Of a stretch of DNA of 64,000 bases, positions 1-11,555 are shown piece after piece; the stretch's first letter is position 1, and every line of letters starts with the position of its first letter. Under the pieces are notes generated by a model that saw only the letters and a list, made by a program, of their open reading frames with translations, was not told where the DNA came from and made no database searches. The stretch is from the NCBI GenBank assembly GCA_963854735.1, contig OY978100.1, positions 868,001 to 932,000 of the forward strand. Reading direction: 5' to 3'. The position numbers were made by a program, and so were the translations under genes. This stretch comes from Marvania coccoides. Taxonomy: Eukaryota > Chlorophyta > Trebouxiophyceae > Chlorellales > Chlorellaceae.

Positions 1-3000
1 CGTCCACGTTCTCGTTCCGCTGCTCGCTTCCCACCACGGCGGCGTGCGCCGGGCTGCCACGCTGGCCTTGAACAACGTAGTGGCCGCGGCCGTGTCGGAG
101 CCTGACATAATCGCAGCTGTGGAGAGCGTTCGGGGGCAGAGCAGGCAAAAATTGCCGGCCGTACAGCGCGTTGTCGTGGCTGTTGAGTCTGCCCTGGGCC
201 CGCAGTACAGGGACGCATGGGAGGGGAGCCTCAGTGTGGCTGGGGGGCTGATGGAGCGGCTGGGACGGCGGGGAGGGCCGTTGGCGGAGGGTTTGGTGCG
301 GCGAATCGGGCAGCTGTGTGCTGGCGCCGACGACCTTGCTGCAGAGGACGAGGAGGCCGCGGAGGAGGAAGCGGCGCTGGCGGTGGCCGCGCAGGCCGCA
401 CTGGGCGTCGCGCTGCGCACGCTGGGCCCAGAAATCGTGCTGAGCGTGCTGCCATTGAATTTGGAAGAGGGGTTGGCTGGCACGGCAGAAGCGAGGACCT
501 GGCTGCTGCCCCTGCTGCGCACTCACGTGAGGGAAGCTAGGATGGGGTACTGGCTGCACTCCCTGCTGCCGCTGGCCCGCGTCATGGGTTCCAGGGCCGC
601 AGCAGCGGGGCGGGGTGGGCCTGCCAGGGAGAGAGAGGCGCAGGTTTGCGGCACCCTGGAGGCGCAGATCTGGGCCACGCTGCCGTCGTTCTGCTCTTGG
701 GCTGAAGACGCCGGAGACATGCTTCCGTGAGTTGAATAGTATTTAGGGATTGTTGTTTTTATTCTTTTGCCGAGGAAGAACCTAATATTTTCGTTATTCA
801 GAACCGAATCTCTGCGTTCATGCGTGGAAGTTGTGCGGATGCTTAATATTGTCACTACCACTGAGGCATCATTTTTTTTTTTTTTTATGTTTGAGAAAGT
901 TCCTGTCTTCTTTATAACCCCGCTCACCACTAATGGCTGTTCGCCACCCTCGTGCAGGTCTTTGCTCACGGCGCTGGCCCCTGCCTTTGGGAAGCGCGCC
1001 GACCTGCGCACGCCCATGTGCAACGCGGTGCGCCGCATTGCAGCGCAAACCAGAGCGGTGTTGCAAGCCGACGGTACTGCAGTAGGACACCAAGACCCCA
1101 CCCTCACTTTCTTGAACGAAGACGAACCGGGGTCAAACGCCCACCCCGACGACGCAGAGCACTATGAAATTCCGGCAGACTTTCCTCCTGAGACGTCCAA
1201 AGCTGCGCTGGGCGCGCTGCGCGAAAACGCGCGCTCCTGGCTGCCCCAGCTCCTCAACGCCTTTGTCGCCGCTGTTCCCAACCAGCGCTCTCACTTTGCT
1301 GGCGCTGTGGCGGCGTACGCGTGCGTGTGCGACGCTGCCACCGTCTCCACAATGTTCCGAGCAGCTGTCACGAAACTGATGAAGGCTACGGAGCAGGCGC
1401 GCACGGGAGAGCTCGGGGTAGGCGCTGTCCTCGAGGGCGGCAACTCCGACTCGGAGCGGCGGTGCACTTTCTTAGAGGCAGCGCTGCTTTTGGCAGGGGG
1501 TCTCGACGTGAACGGATCGCAGGTGCTGTGGAAGGCTGCGGTGCCTGGGACCACCGAAAAGGACCCCGCGGTGCAGAAGAAGTCGTACAAGGTGCTGGCT
1601 TACCTCTGCGAGTGCCGGCCCGACCTGATGGGCCCGCGATTTGAAGACGCGCTGTGCGTGCTGCTCGAGGGCGCCGCAACATCGCTGTCCGCCGCCAAAC
1701 GGTACCGCCTGAGGTGCCTGAAGGCCGTGATTCTCGAACTGATCAGCCCTGACGGCCCCGACGTGGACCTGGACGCCTTGCCTGGCATTGTTGCGAGCAG
1801 CGGTTACTCCGCCACGCGCGCGGCTCGGGCGCGCCAGGTGCTCACCCCGCTGATCGCAGAAATCATCCTCTGCGTAAAGGAAGCCAATAAACGCACCAGA
1901 GCGGCAGCGTACGACCTGTTGGTTGACGTCGCTCGTGCTTTGCACGAGTCGGAGCCGCCCACCATCGACGAAGAGGGCGAGGGAGAGATCGGAGGGCTGC
2001 GGATGCTGGTAAACCTGGTGCTGGGCGGCCTGGTGGGGTCCACCCCTCACATGATCTCAGCCAGCGTGATGGCGTTGGCACGACTGCTCTTCGAGTTTGC
2101 GCCGGTGCTGTCCGGTCTGGTGCCGCAGCTGCTGCCCTCCGTGCTGATGCTGCTGCGGTCAAAGGCCAGGGAGGTCATCAAAGCCGTCCTGGGATTCGTC
2201 AAGGTGAGAGCAAAATTTAAATGATAATTTTGAGGGAAAGAAGGGGTGGAGTGTTTTTTATTACACTTCGTTTTGTTATTTTTTTAGAATTGTTTTCCCT
2301 TCCATCGCTCTGCCAGCGTGCACTTTTTGTGTCACGCTTAATGCCACGGTGGCTAGTTTTCACTTTCTTTTTTGCTGTGGCTGGCAGTGGCGGTGGCACA
2401 CAAATTGCATGCCTTGCAATCCCCCCTTTATATTTTGTTGAAGGGGGATCTATCGGCATGCTACATTTCTTTTTTGTCCATGCCTTTTCTCCTTCCCTTT
2501 GAAAGCAATTTATCAACATTTTACGCTTACACATTTCCTCTCTTCAATGTGTCAAAGGTGGTGGTCATGCGCATGCCAGCGGATGAGCTCTTGACTTTCC
2601 TGCCGGCCATCTGCGAGGGTATTCTGCTGTGGGCCGAGGACTCGAAGAACAAGTTCAGGCTGAAGGTGCGCGTCATTTTGGAGCGCACAGCGCGGCGCTG
2701 CGGATTCGAAGCGCTGGAAGCTGCCGTGCCAGAGTCGCACCGCGCACTGCTGACGCACATCCGCAAGCAGAACAACCGCAAAGAGCGGAAGCGCTCCGAG
2801 GGCGCGACTGAGATGGACTGGGACGAGGCAGCAGTGGACGACGATGAAGTCGACGCTCGCAGCCAAAAATCCAAAGCCAAAACGGGACGCACCGCGGCCC
2901 GCAGCGCGTGGAACAGCGAGGTTTTCTCGGAAGATGGGGGCGAGGAGGAGGGCGGCGCGGGGACAGCCAAGCGAAGAGCAGAGAGCGAGGCGGCAGCAAA

Positions 3001-3724
3001 GTTGGAACGGAGGGGCCTGGGCGGTCGCAGCGCCCGCAGCGTGCGCAGCGTGCCTGGAAAAGGCGATGGGCGACGGCTGCCAGCTTCTGCTGACCCCCTG
3101 GACCTGCTAGACGCTGGCACCACCAGAAAAATGGTGCGGGGCGGCGGTGGCGGCGGTGGGCGCAGAAAGCGAGGCGGAGAGGGCGAGGGAGACGAAGAAG
3201 GGTTTGCGCACGGGAAAGACGGGCGCATGGTCATTCGGGAGGAGGTGGTGCGCGGTGGAAAGCGCAAGCGAGGGGACGCTGAAGAGGCAGGCTTTGATTC
3301 CGGCGATTCCGACTTTGAGGACCTCAAAGGCATCACGGGACTGTCGCTGGCACTGCGGGGGGCCAAGTCCGTGGCCCAAGCACCCACCATCGCGGCTTCT
3401 TTGGGCGGCAAGAGCCTGGCTGGGCGGTCGCAGGGTGGCAGAACTGAAGGTGGGCGATCCCGCGGTGAGGGCAAGGGGCAGCCCAGGGGACGCGGCGGGC
3501 AGCATACCGGGGACAGGTTTAAGGCGAGCAAGAAGAGCGGTGCAGGGGGAGATGTGAAGGGCACGTCAAAGGTGGAGCCGTATGCCTATTGGCCGCTGGA
3601 TCGCAAGCTGCTGAACCGACGGGTGCAGAAGACCAGGGAGGCAAAGGGCGGGCTGGACCGCGTGGTCAGCGCGGCCAAGGCCGGGGCTGCGAAGGGCATG
3701 AAGGCCAAGCGGGCTAGGCGGTGA
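1..3724 (+). CDS. RRP12: RRP12-like ribosome biogenesis protein (5' end outside window)
   Basis: Three exons are visible: about 2-726, 958-2203 and 2558-3724, joined in phase across GT-AG introns (GTGAGT and GTGAGA donors). The first exon is open to the left edge, so the N-terminus is missing. The protein is built of HEAT-like helices, and its middle holds a NUC173-type segment (around AVQKKSYKVLAYLCE, from about position 1570) typical of RRP12, a nucleolar/nuclear export factor for pre-40S and pre-60S particles. The segment across the last junction (GFVKVVVMRMPADEL) also fits the family. The C-terminal 300 residues are low-complexity and rich in Gly, Arg, Lys and acidic residues, ending in a basic patch, as expected for a nucleolar protein. 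A TGTAA motif at about 3780 could be the polyadenylation signal. The family call rests on remembered motifs. Confidence 0.85.
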
Positions 3725-3880
3725 ACAACAACAACAACCCAAATGCACAGCCTTGGAAAAAGAATGAACGAGCAGTATATGTAATGATTGATGCTGATTT
3801 GTAGCTGTCTCTCACAGTGGAGCGCATGCAGCACTAGTTATGCACCTATGCTTCTCGGAGAAACTCGTACATAAAGCGTC

Positions 3881-3966
3881 CCCCCCCTGGGGTCTCTTTA
3901 AATCTTATTTCTGTTGAGAAATAAGACTGAGCTTAATCACCCTCGGTGCTTATTGGGCATATGAAA
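3881..3966 (+). repeat. Dispersed repeat family A, copy 1
   Basis: This copy runs from a C-run plus CTGGGGTCTCTTT to a tail CTTATTGGGCATATGAAAA. It matches the 3' part of the copies at 47302-47370 and 52402-52492. A diverged GCACCTATGCT at 3842 may be its 5' start. It sits in the 3' flank of the RRP12-like gene, just outside the putative transposon. Confidence 0.6.
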
Positions 3967-3990
3967 AATTAAAGAATGGGAGTTGCTGAA

Positions 3991-4200
3991 GGACATCTGG
4001 GTTTTGGAAAACTGCGTTCCAGCTGTTGCCAACACTGACGCTGAATACGAGCTTTTTTCGCATATGCAATCCAACACAAGTGTTATCCCCAGCGATTGCC
4101 AACGCCAGTGTTGAATGTCGTTGGAAATAATTCCAAGTGTTGGAGTGTGAAGATCAACACTTGTGTTTTTCAGCATCTCTAGTTTTCAGCGTAAATCTGC
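3991..4200. repeat. Left inverted/subterminal repeat region of the putative transposon
   Basis: This region contains the left 13-bp inverted match (3994-4006) and several related short motifs in both orientations, including CAACACTGACGCTGAAT (about 4030) and CAACGCCAGTGTTGAAT (about 4100). AACACAAGTGTT near 4075 is answered by its exact complement AACACTTGTGTT near 4156. Such subterminal motif arrays are typical of CACTA-like elements, where a second element protein binds them. Confidence 0.5.
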
Positions 4201-4444
4201 GCTTCCACGTAGCACATGTTTTTCAACGGTGCCGCATTTTGGTAGAAGTGAAGGATTCTGAACATATTTTTTGGCCACCTGCATTTGCCGCCGCTAGCTT
4301 CTTCCCCATTCGCTACGATTCTTTTATTACACATATTTCAATCGGCATATTATCAAAGACACGAGCAGGCACGCACTAGGTGTGGGCCCCCTGGACCCAC
4401 CTCATGGAGCGGCAACGTTCATAATAAAAATAAAAAAGGGCTAA

Positions 4445-4840
4445 AAGCAAGAACATCATCCAATCAAACATATTCGCATCATCAAAAGGTGCCAACAAAG
4501 GACGCAAAATATACAGATTTGGGAGAGCATGCAGAACGCTATGTTGATTGAGAATACGAAAAAAAGTAATGCTAGAAAAAAAGCTATATGAAAAATGGTG
4601 AAAAGAGGAAAAGTTAAACAGATGACAATGTTGCAAGGGATCAAGTTGAGAAGAAAAAAAAGAAAAACATTGAATCGAAGAAGGACAAGAAAGCAACGCT
4701 GAAGGTCAGAAAACAAATGTTTCACAAATTTCTTTAAAGGCTTGTGCTGAAAAGCAAGAATCATCATCCACTCAGTCAGGCTATCATCACCATAAAAACA
4801 AATATGCTATCATCAAATCATCATCAAAAGATGAACAAAG
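4445..4840. repeat. Imperfect direct duplication in AT-rich spacer
   Basis: A stretch starting AAGCAAGAACATCATCCA at about 4447 recurs as AAGCAAGAATCATCATCCA at about 4752. Each is followed by CATCATCAAAAG, then AACAAAGGAC (about 4480-4505 and 4822-4845). The copies are diverged and about 300 bp apart. No coding potential was seen here; it lies between the left transposon end and the first gene. Confidence 0.45.
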
Positions 4841-4972
4841 GACAAACGTTTTACAAATAGCTTAAAGTTCACTAAGGATAAATCCTTAGTTTGACATGCT
4901 AGTATTGAGTAATGAGTTCGATGGTAATAAGAAAATGTGTGTGTGTGTTTTTTTTCTATGCCCCAATAACCT

Positions 4973-7075
4973 TCATGCTTCCGCCTGAGCATCGAGCCCG
5001 GACACCAGTGGGAACACGTAGGCGCTGCGGCGCTGCAGCACCTCCGCCACCCGGGCATGGTAGTCCTCAGGGTGTATGTCAGACCGGATGCCGGAGGTGT
5101 CGCGCGCCTCCATCTGGCGCTCGAGCTGCACGTTGCCAATACAAAACAGTTTTTGAAAAAGATTATAGAAAGAAATCTGAAAAAGTATGGCTGCATAAGC
5201 GCCAGCAAGAAGATTTCGACATGTTTGAAAGAGCACAGCACGTTACCATACCACGAGCTCGATGTATGCGATGACGGTGGCGGGAAGGAAGTCGATCTGT
5301 GCGATCAGCGCCTGAGTGGAGGTGCCGGCGGGGCGGAAAATACCGGAGCACAGCACCAGCAGCTCCCGGTACCGCTGGTCGGCGTAGGGCTCGTTGCCCA
5401 GCGCGCTATAGGCGCGCCCCTCCAGAACCATGCGCGATACCGTGGCGTCGATGTTGCCGTTGGGGTGGATCAGCAGCCGGCCAGCAATGGCGAAGCCTGA
5501 GAACAGCCGCACCCAGTTCTGCTTCACCTCGCGGGCGACCTCACCGCGGATGTTGACGCGGAAGATCAACCCCACCTACATAATAATCAAGGGGAAAGGG
5601 CTTGGTTAATGGCGCGCTGATTTCAGATTTGATGGCAAAATGGCAAATTAATTTTTTATCACACCCGTTTAACGAGGCCACTGATCTGGTCACGCGCGTG
5701 GATGCGCGCGCTGTTGATGTCGGTATAGCCCAGGTAGAGGGCCACCACCAGCTGCACAAACGGGGCAGAGGGGAAGAAGCCCCCCAGGTTGGGGTCGGCG
5801 ATGAGCTCGAGCGCCATGATGTGCGCCTTCACCTCCTTGGTCTGCAAAATAACATTGGCATGGGGATATTAAAATTAAAACCGAGTTTAATTAAATTGTA
5901 ATAAACCGCATTAAAGGGGGAGAAAGACAATTTTAACACCGATAACCAATAAAATACTGAAGGAAAAAAGATCTACCATCTCCCTGTCGCGGCTGTTGGG
6001 GGCGCTGCCGTTCTCAGGGCTGCGCTTTTTTATCTCCTCCAACACATCGTCGAACCGGTCAAGGACCAGGCGCAGCAAGCCTGCGAGGGAAATATATATA
6101 AAAAATCGGCACCGACGGTGACATATTCTCAACAAGAGAAAGAACCATGAATTTATTCTAACAACGTCAACTTACGTGGAAGAGCCCCGACCTCGGTGCT
6201 TTGCCGCTCCAAGAGGTGAAGGACCCGCTCCATCATGGAAGAGAAAACCGCCTCGACCTCGGTGTGCTCTTGCGCAGCAGCACGAGGGCTGCGGGAGGAG
6301 GGCTGGCTGGCGCGTAGCAGCTCGGGGTGGTGGGGAGAGCCTGCCGGATCGTCGGAAAAGCGGACAAGGCGGGGTGACAAGGCAGAGAGGGGCGCCTGGG
6401 GGCCACGCCCGGCTGGGCTGCGGCGGCCCTGAGCGGCAGCGGGAGGGCTGCCCTCCGTTGCCTGGAACCTTAGGTATCTGGCAGCCATGGGGGCGTCGGG
6501 TGCCCGCTGCTCGTGCTGGGGACGAGCAAGGCGCTCGGCGTCGATGAGCTGATTCTCCTCGGGGGTGAAGTTAGCAGGGTGTAACTCGGGCACGCGGTCG
6601 TTGTCGTCCTCCTCGAACTCGTCAGACTCGTAGGGGAGGGGCACCTCCTCGCTGGAGTAGTAATCAAACTTGGGATCCTCAACAAGGGTGGGCGGACCGC
6701 CACGGCGGGGCGCCTTGAGTGTGGCAGCATCAGGCGAGTGAGGAATGACACGCTTGGTGGTAGCCTTGAGCGATCCGGGCCCGGGGGCGGAAGTAGGGAA
6801 GGAGAGGAAAGATCACCGTTTAAATTTTTGCTTAATTAAGAAAAACAGCCAGCCCGACAATATATTTGGGATTGCTGGTCCCCGGGGAGGTTGAAATTTG
6901 GATGTACAAATTTCAATCAAGCGGTGGGAGGTTCAGCAAATGCATACAAACTATAAAGCTCGCATACCTGGCCATCTCCGTTGGCAGAACGCTGGTTGGA
7001 GGGACGGGCGGACGGGGGGCTGGTGTCCATCGCATTGGCAAGAGACGGCTTGCCCCGGGGTTTCCTAGGAGGCAT
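4973..7075 (-). CDS. Unrecognised 484-aa protein, probable second gene of the transposon
   Basis: Six exons in transcript order: 7075-6968, 6764-6176, 6080-5977, 5841-5665, 5575-5252, 5125-4973, all GT-AG and in phase (1455 nt). The start ATG at 7075 opens a basic, proline-rich N-terminus. Residues 37-200 are low-complexity with an acidic block (ESDEFEEDDNDR). The C-terminal half (from about residue 230) is ordered, mixed helix/strand, with a notable segment NWVRLFSGFAIAGRLLIHPN. I do not recognise the family. It is divergent from the transposase, 342 bp apart, and both lie inside the inverted ends. By analogy with TnpA of En/Spm it could bind element ends, but no DNA-binding motif is visible. 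The alternative is an unrelated host gene next to a solo transposase. Confidence 0.6.
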
Positions 7076-7417
7076 TGTGGGCGGGGTGGCGTGTGGACGC
7101 CGACAACTACTGTTTGAAAAACAAATTATTTCTGAACAGAACGCGGCGTTGCTCGGTTGTAAACTTGCATGAATAGAAAGATTAAGTACAACGCCCAAGA
7201 GGACCATCTGCAGGACATGGTACCGGCAAGGGCAACCGTCGGACGGTTGTTAATTTTCAAAATTATTTTGGCCAACCCACGAAAAACTATTGGTTTCCTT
7301 TAAAATGCATGAAAATATATAAAATAGTCATTCTAAATTCTATTGAATACATACGGCGCCTCTCCGAAACGATACCCACAAAATCGTGTGTTCCACATCT
7401 GTGAAAATCAAATCAAA
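7076..7417. promoter_or_regulatory. Intergenic spacer between divergent transposon genes
   Basis: This 342-bp AT-rich stretch between two divergent start codons probably carries promoters for both. No clear TATA box or operator could be assigned; ATATATAAAA occurs at about 7314 on the transposase side. Confidence 0.35.
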
Positions 7418-10400
7418 ATGTTCAGGGCGCCCAAGCGGCGCAAACAGGAGTGTCCAGCATGTGGGCGTAGTTTTCAACACCTCCACGTGCATTTGGGGAT
7501 GCGAGGAGAGTGCTGGAATCGCTTGATTTCGTCGGTGGCGAGCGTCGGCGCCGGGGCTACACCTGCAGAATGGAGCAGCGACGGCGTTCCGGCGGGAGCT
7601 GCAGACGATGGAGATGGTGGATTAGAGCCTGCGGAGGTGTTCCATCTGGGCGATTGTGGTCCGCCGTCTTGCGAGGGCTTGCCGCCCCGCTCGGAGTCGG
7701 CGAGCTTTTCAAACCACGGTGGCATTGAAGCGGCCGACCTAGATCGCTGCATCAACCCGCAATGGGCTCTTGGTGGTGATGACGACGACGATGACGAGGA
7801 GGCCCATTCACATGAGCGACTCTTGGGCCGCCTCGGCCCAAACCTCACCGCCGAAGAGCGAGTGGCGCTTTCTTGCATTCCCTACCTCCCTAGGACTCAT
7901 GCGGACGACTTGCTTGATGTTTTCTTCTCGCGCAACCTAGCCCGCTGGCGAAACGTTCCCGCATTTGACGAGTGGCGTGCGAGCGTAGAAGCGGCGGTGT
8001 GGGGGCAGCCGTGGAAAGAGGTGGTCCTCATCGAGGTCAACGGGAAGGTAATCACTTGCCGCGTGGTGAAGCACATTAAAAACGTGCTGCAAGAACATGC
8101 CTTCAAGGGGGGTGTAGTTGCAGCGGCAGACCTTGGCGCAATCAACAACAAGGGAGAGGAGCTCTTTGGGCGGCCCCAGCTTGGCGAGCATTTGAGGGTC
8201 CTCATTGTAAGTTTTTCTTAACGTTGCGATGGCTACTGTTAATAATTTTCCCTGCTTTCCTAATTTTTTGAAATGCAGGCCATTCATAGCCAAAGAAACT
8301 TAGGCGAGGAAGTGCTGGTGGAGCCCTTTGGACTTTACTTCGACGAGACAAAGATGAATCATGCAGCGCTGCGGGTGAAGCCCGTGAACTTCATCGCATT
8401 GGGGCTGGACCGCTCTTCAGTTTTTAAGCGGCGAGGCACCACCAGAATTGCAGACATCCCGGTCCTCGACCACACATCTCTCGGCATTTCTGCAAGCTTT
8501 TGTGCGACCTTGCAGCATTGGGTCACCCAAAAGACGCTGGAGCTCGCCCTTGAAGAGCTGAAGTCGTACACTTTGACGTAAGCGCCATTTGTTTCCTTCT
8601 CACAGCTTGAAAAAATAGCCATTCACCTTCCACCGCCTGCTTTTCAGGGGTTTGTCGCTGAAAGACCAGTGGGAGTGTGATGCCTGGGTATACCCCGGTT
8701 GTTGCGCCATTTTGGGAGACATTCCTGCGCTTGGCGGTGGACTCCTCGTTGGCACGGGGACAAAGTGCGCCATGCCCGACGTGACATACTTGGTGCCACA
8801 ACACAGGCTGGACGACGCCTTGGGAGAGTACCCGCGCCGCACAGAGGAGGACATGCTGCGCGTTTTCGACGTGGCGGCGGCGGCTGCCGACATGCGGGCG
8901 GCGGGCACGATGGGCAGCAATGCCGCGGTGACAGCGGCAAGAAAAGAAATGAGCAAATATTCGCTGTTGCATGACGTGGTTTTTTTCGACCCAGCCCGCC
9001 GTGGTGGCGTGACGTGTTCGTTACCGGTGGAAAAGGCCCGGGTGCGGCGCCCAGCACTAGCAGGCTTTTTTGCCGCCGACTGCTATCAGCTTGCGATGGC
9101 TGATCGCCTGCACACCGTTTATAAAGGAGTGGAGCTGTACTTGGTGGCCAACGTTCCTGAGCACCAAACGAAAAAGGGCAAGACTGTGGCTGCGAGTGTT
9201 CTCAACTCGTTGGTCAGCGGAGACGAGAACATTCTGACGAGGGTAAGTAACACACTTTATATTTTGCCTTCTACAAAAATAGAAAATATTTGCAACTCAA
9301 CAAATATATATATAATTGGAAATTTACTTGTTTATTCTTCAAAGCGCAGGTCAACCAATACTTGGCCAAGTGCCCTAAGCACCCCAATCTGCCCATTCCC
9401 ACCACGGGGATGGAGCAAGCGTCCATAACCGCCGATGAGCAGCACGCCATCACGCTGATTATCGGCCCAGCGCTGCTCATGGACGAGCGCTTTGAACCGC
9501 TCATCCGCTGCCTTGCCGGTGCGTCGGTTTCTAAACTAAAACCCTGGAAATCGAACCTTTCATTATAACAAAAAAATGCGCCGTCTTTGTCCTCCACGCT
9601 GCTTGTTAACCATTGCTAAAAATCGATTCCCCTCATTTTCCCCACCGCAGCGCTGCTAAAATGGGATGCCGTCCTTGAGCGTGAGATCCACACCAAGGCC
9701 ACCATTGACCAGCTGCGCACTCTCCGCATCGACCTGCAATCCGCCGTGCTTGAGCACCTCCACCGCGGCGGGGCTGGCTGGAAGTTGCTCAAATTTTTTG
9801 CTCTGCGGAAATTTGAGGAGGTCATCGAAACGGTAGCCTCCTCCGCCTACACCGACACCGGCTTCCAGGAGCGCTCCCACAAAGACCTGAAGCGCTCGGG
9901 CAACTTCACGAATAATCGACCGGAGATGATGGCGTCGCAGGTTTCTAGCCACGCTGCGCGTTCTGCGTCCATCTACCGCCTTCTAGACGCCAGCGCGGAG
10001 GAAAAGGCTGGGAGGAGCAGCTTGCAGAAGCGCGCTCTGCAGTACCGAAGGGTGGAGTTCCCCAAGCGGTCGGTGAAGGTGTCGATGGAAGAATTGGCGC
10101 TGGGGGAGCGCACCACCAACGACACGGCGGCAACCCTCCTGAAGGCAGCTCCCGAGCTGCAGCAGCTGACATACGACGCCGCGCAACTGGCAAGAGACAA
10201 CGGGCTCGGCGCGCCCAGGCCCTCCGTCCTCGTGTACGGCACTGCAGGCTGCCCGTACTACCGCCGCATCGGCGCCCCGCCAGAGGCCGTCAAGCTCGTC
10301 AGCAAGGTCTTCGACAGCCGTATGTGCAGCTCCATTGCCGTGCGGGCGGCAGGATTTTCGCAAGAAGACCCCGTCGAATGGTACGCTGACGTGATTGCCT

Positions 10401-10666
10401 TTGTGGAGGTGCAATTCGGCCGGGCACCCAAGCGCCTCGTCTTCGTTCGGTGGTACGCCGAAGATGCCGACGCTGACTGGAGGCTGAAGCTGCTGGGGAT
10501 GCCGCAGCTGAAGGTGGAGCGGCAGAGTCGCACCGTACGCGGCGCCGGCAATCACACCGTGGATTTTACGCAGCTAGTGGACGTGGCCGAGGTTTTGCGG
10601 CCCGTGTACATCCAGCCGCATCCTTCAAAGGAGAATGTCTCCATTCTGAACCCCTACGTTGCTTAA
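7418..10666 (+). CDS. Plavaka-type DDE transposase
   Basis: Five exons (7418-8206, 8279-8577, 8648-9242, 9350-9518, 9651-10666), GT-AG and in phase, give 955 aa without any internal stop. An N-terminal zinc-finger-like motif (C12, C15, H25, C32) matches the finger found at the start of Plavaka transposases. Family-like core blocks follow in order: YFDETKMN (D285), LGDIPALGG (D387), ADRLHTVYKGVELYL (about residue 515), then FQERSHKDLKRSGNFTNN (E691). A C-terminal region ends ILNPYVA, similar to the usual family tail. D285, D387 and E691 are my candidates for the catalytic triad, by comparison with remembered family blocks. The gene lies inside a segment with inverted ends. The uninterrupted frame suggests recent activity or domestication. 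TTG at 7343 is in frame upstream, but the first ATG is at 7418. Confidence 0.75.
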
Positions 10667-11079
10667 AGAGGGGGGTTCAGCATTGGGATAGATGTAATGT
10701 AGTCAATGTGCACCTCAAGGGAGCCAGTCAGAACACATATTGATGAAATACAGGAAATATGAATTTTTTATACTTAAATGACTGGAGGGAGAAGTGAAGC
10801 AGTCGAAACAACCCCATTTTTATTTAATTGAAAATCGCGGAGGCCGCTCCCTGAGTAGTCCGCTGCCACTTCGACGTGCTAATTCAATGCTAATTATGAT
10901 ATATTTGAATTTGAAAGCTGGTTCAATGCGCAAGCATTCTGGTTTAAGAGATTAGGTAGGTTTTCGTGCAAATTGTCATCTTGCAAATAATTTCTGAAGA
11001 TGAGGGCCCGTAGAGATTAGCACAGCGTGTGCCTTCCATTTTAAAGTCATTGACATCGCTTGGAGTGGCTGTGGTGCAC

Positions 11080-11420
11080 AGAGAGGAAGCGGGAAATGTG
11101 ATGAGCGGTCTTGGCGTTGAAAACTGTAGAAACACAGGCTGAAATTGAGTGAAATGCAACGCCACTGTGTAATCATAGCCATTGACGCTGTGCTGGCCAG
11201 CATCATTCAACGCCACTGTTGGGAGACGTCGGGAAAATATTTGACATGTTGGGTTGCGTTGTCCAACGCGACTCAGCCCAACGTCGGGCAACACCCACAC
11301 GAAAAAACGTTGAATACACACATGCTTTCCGACTGTTGCCAGCTTTTACGCTGGAGTGTACCCCGCGCAAAACCCAGATGGGACAGAGAAGGTACTTTCG
11401 TCAAATTTCGAGGGGCCGCG
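11080..11420. repeat. Right inverted/subterminal repeat region of the putative transposon
   Basis: This region carries CAACGCCACTGT twice (about 11158 and 11208), CCATTGACGCTG, CAACGCGACTCAG and GTTGGGCTGAG-like complements, then the right 13-bp inverted match at 11368-11380. Motif type and order mirror the left end. The remainder of the 10667-11555 gap shows no gene. Confidence 0.5.
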
Positions 11421-11555
11421 TGTGAATTTCTCGCCGATTTTCAGTATAGCTAATACCTACCTAGAAAATAAAGATTCGGTCGTTTCGACGGCTATGATCA
11501 TGTTCGACACCGCGTAAAATTAATTTAAAGAACGAAGATCAGAAAGAGGATTCAA

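Larger units (their letters stand above)
3994..11380. mobile_element. Putative Plavaka-type (CACTA-related) DNA transposon with two divergent genes
   Basis: The segment is bounded by a 13-bp perfect inverted match, CATCTGGGTTTTG at 3994-4006 and its complement at 11368-11380. Inside both ends, partial matches follow in the same order (TCCAGC about 11-12 bp further in, then a TTTTTTCG block). Both ends also carry clusters of short repeats around CAACGCCACTGT. The interior holds a Plavaka-type transposase (7418-10666) and a divergently transcribed second gene (4973-7075), a layout like two-gene CACTA elements. True outer termini and target-site duplications were not identified, so the real borders may lie somewhat outside. 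Whether the element is intact and mobile cannot be told from one copy. Confidence 0.55.

Noticed and set aside
2527..3564. 345-codon minus-strand frame rich in Pro, Ser and Arg
   Set aside because: Antisense shadow of the low-complexity C-terminus of the RRP12-like gene.
4374..4378. CACTA as a possible left terminus of the transposon
   Set aside because: No matching TAGTG end was found near 10.7-11.5 kb, and the inverted match at 3994/11380 lies outside it.
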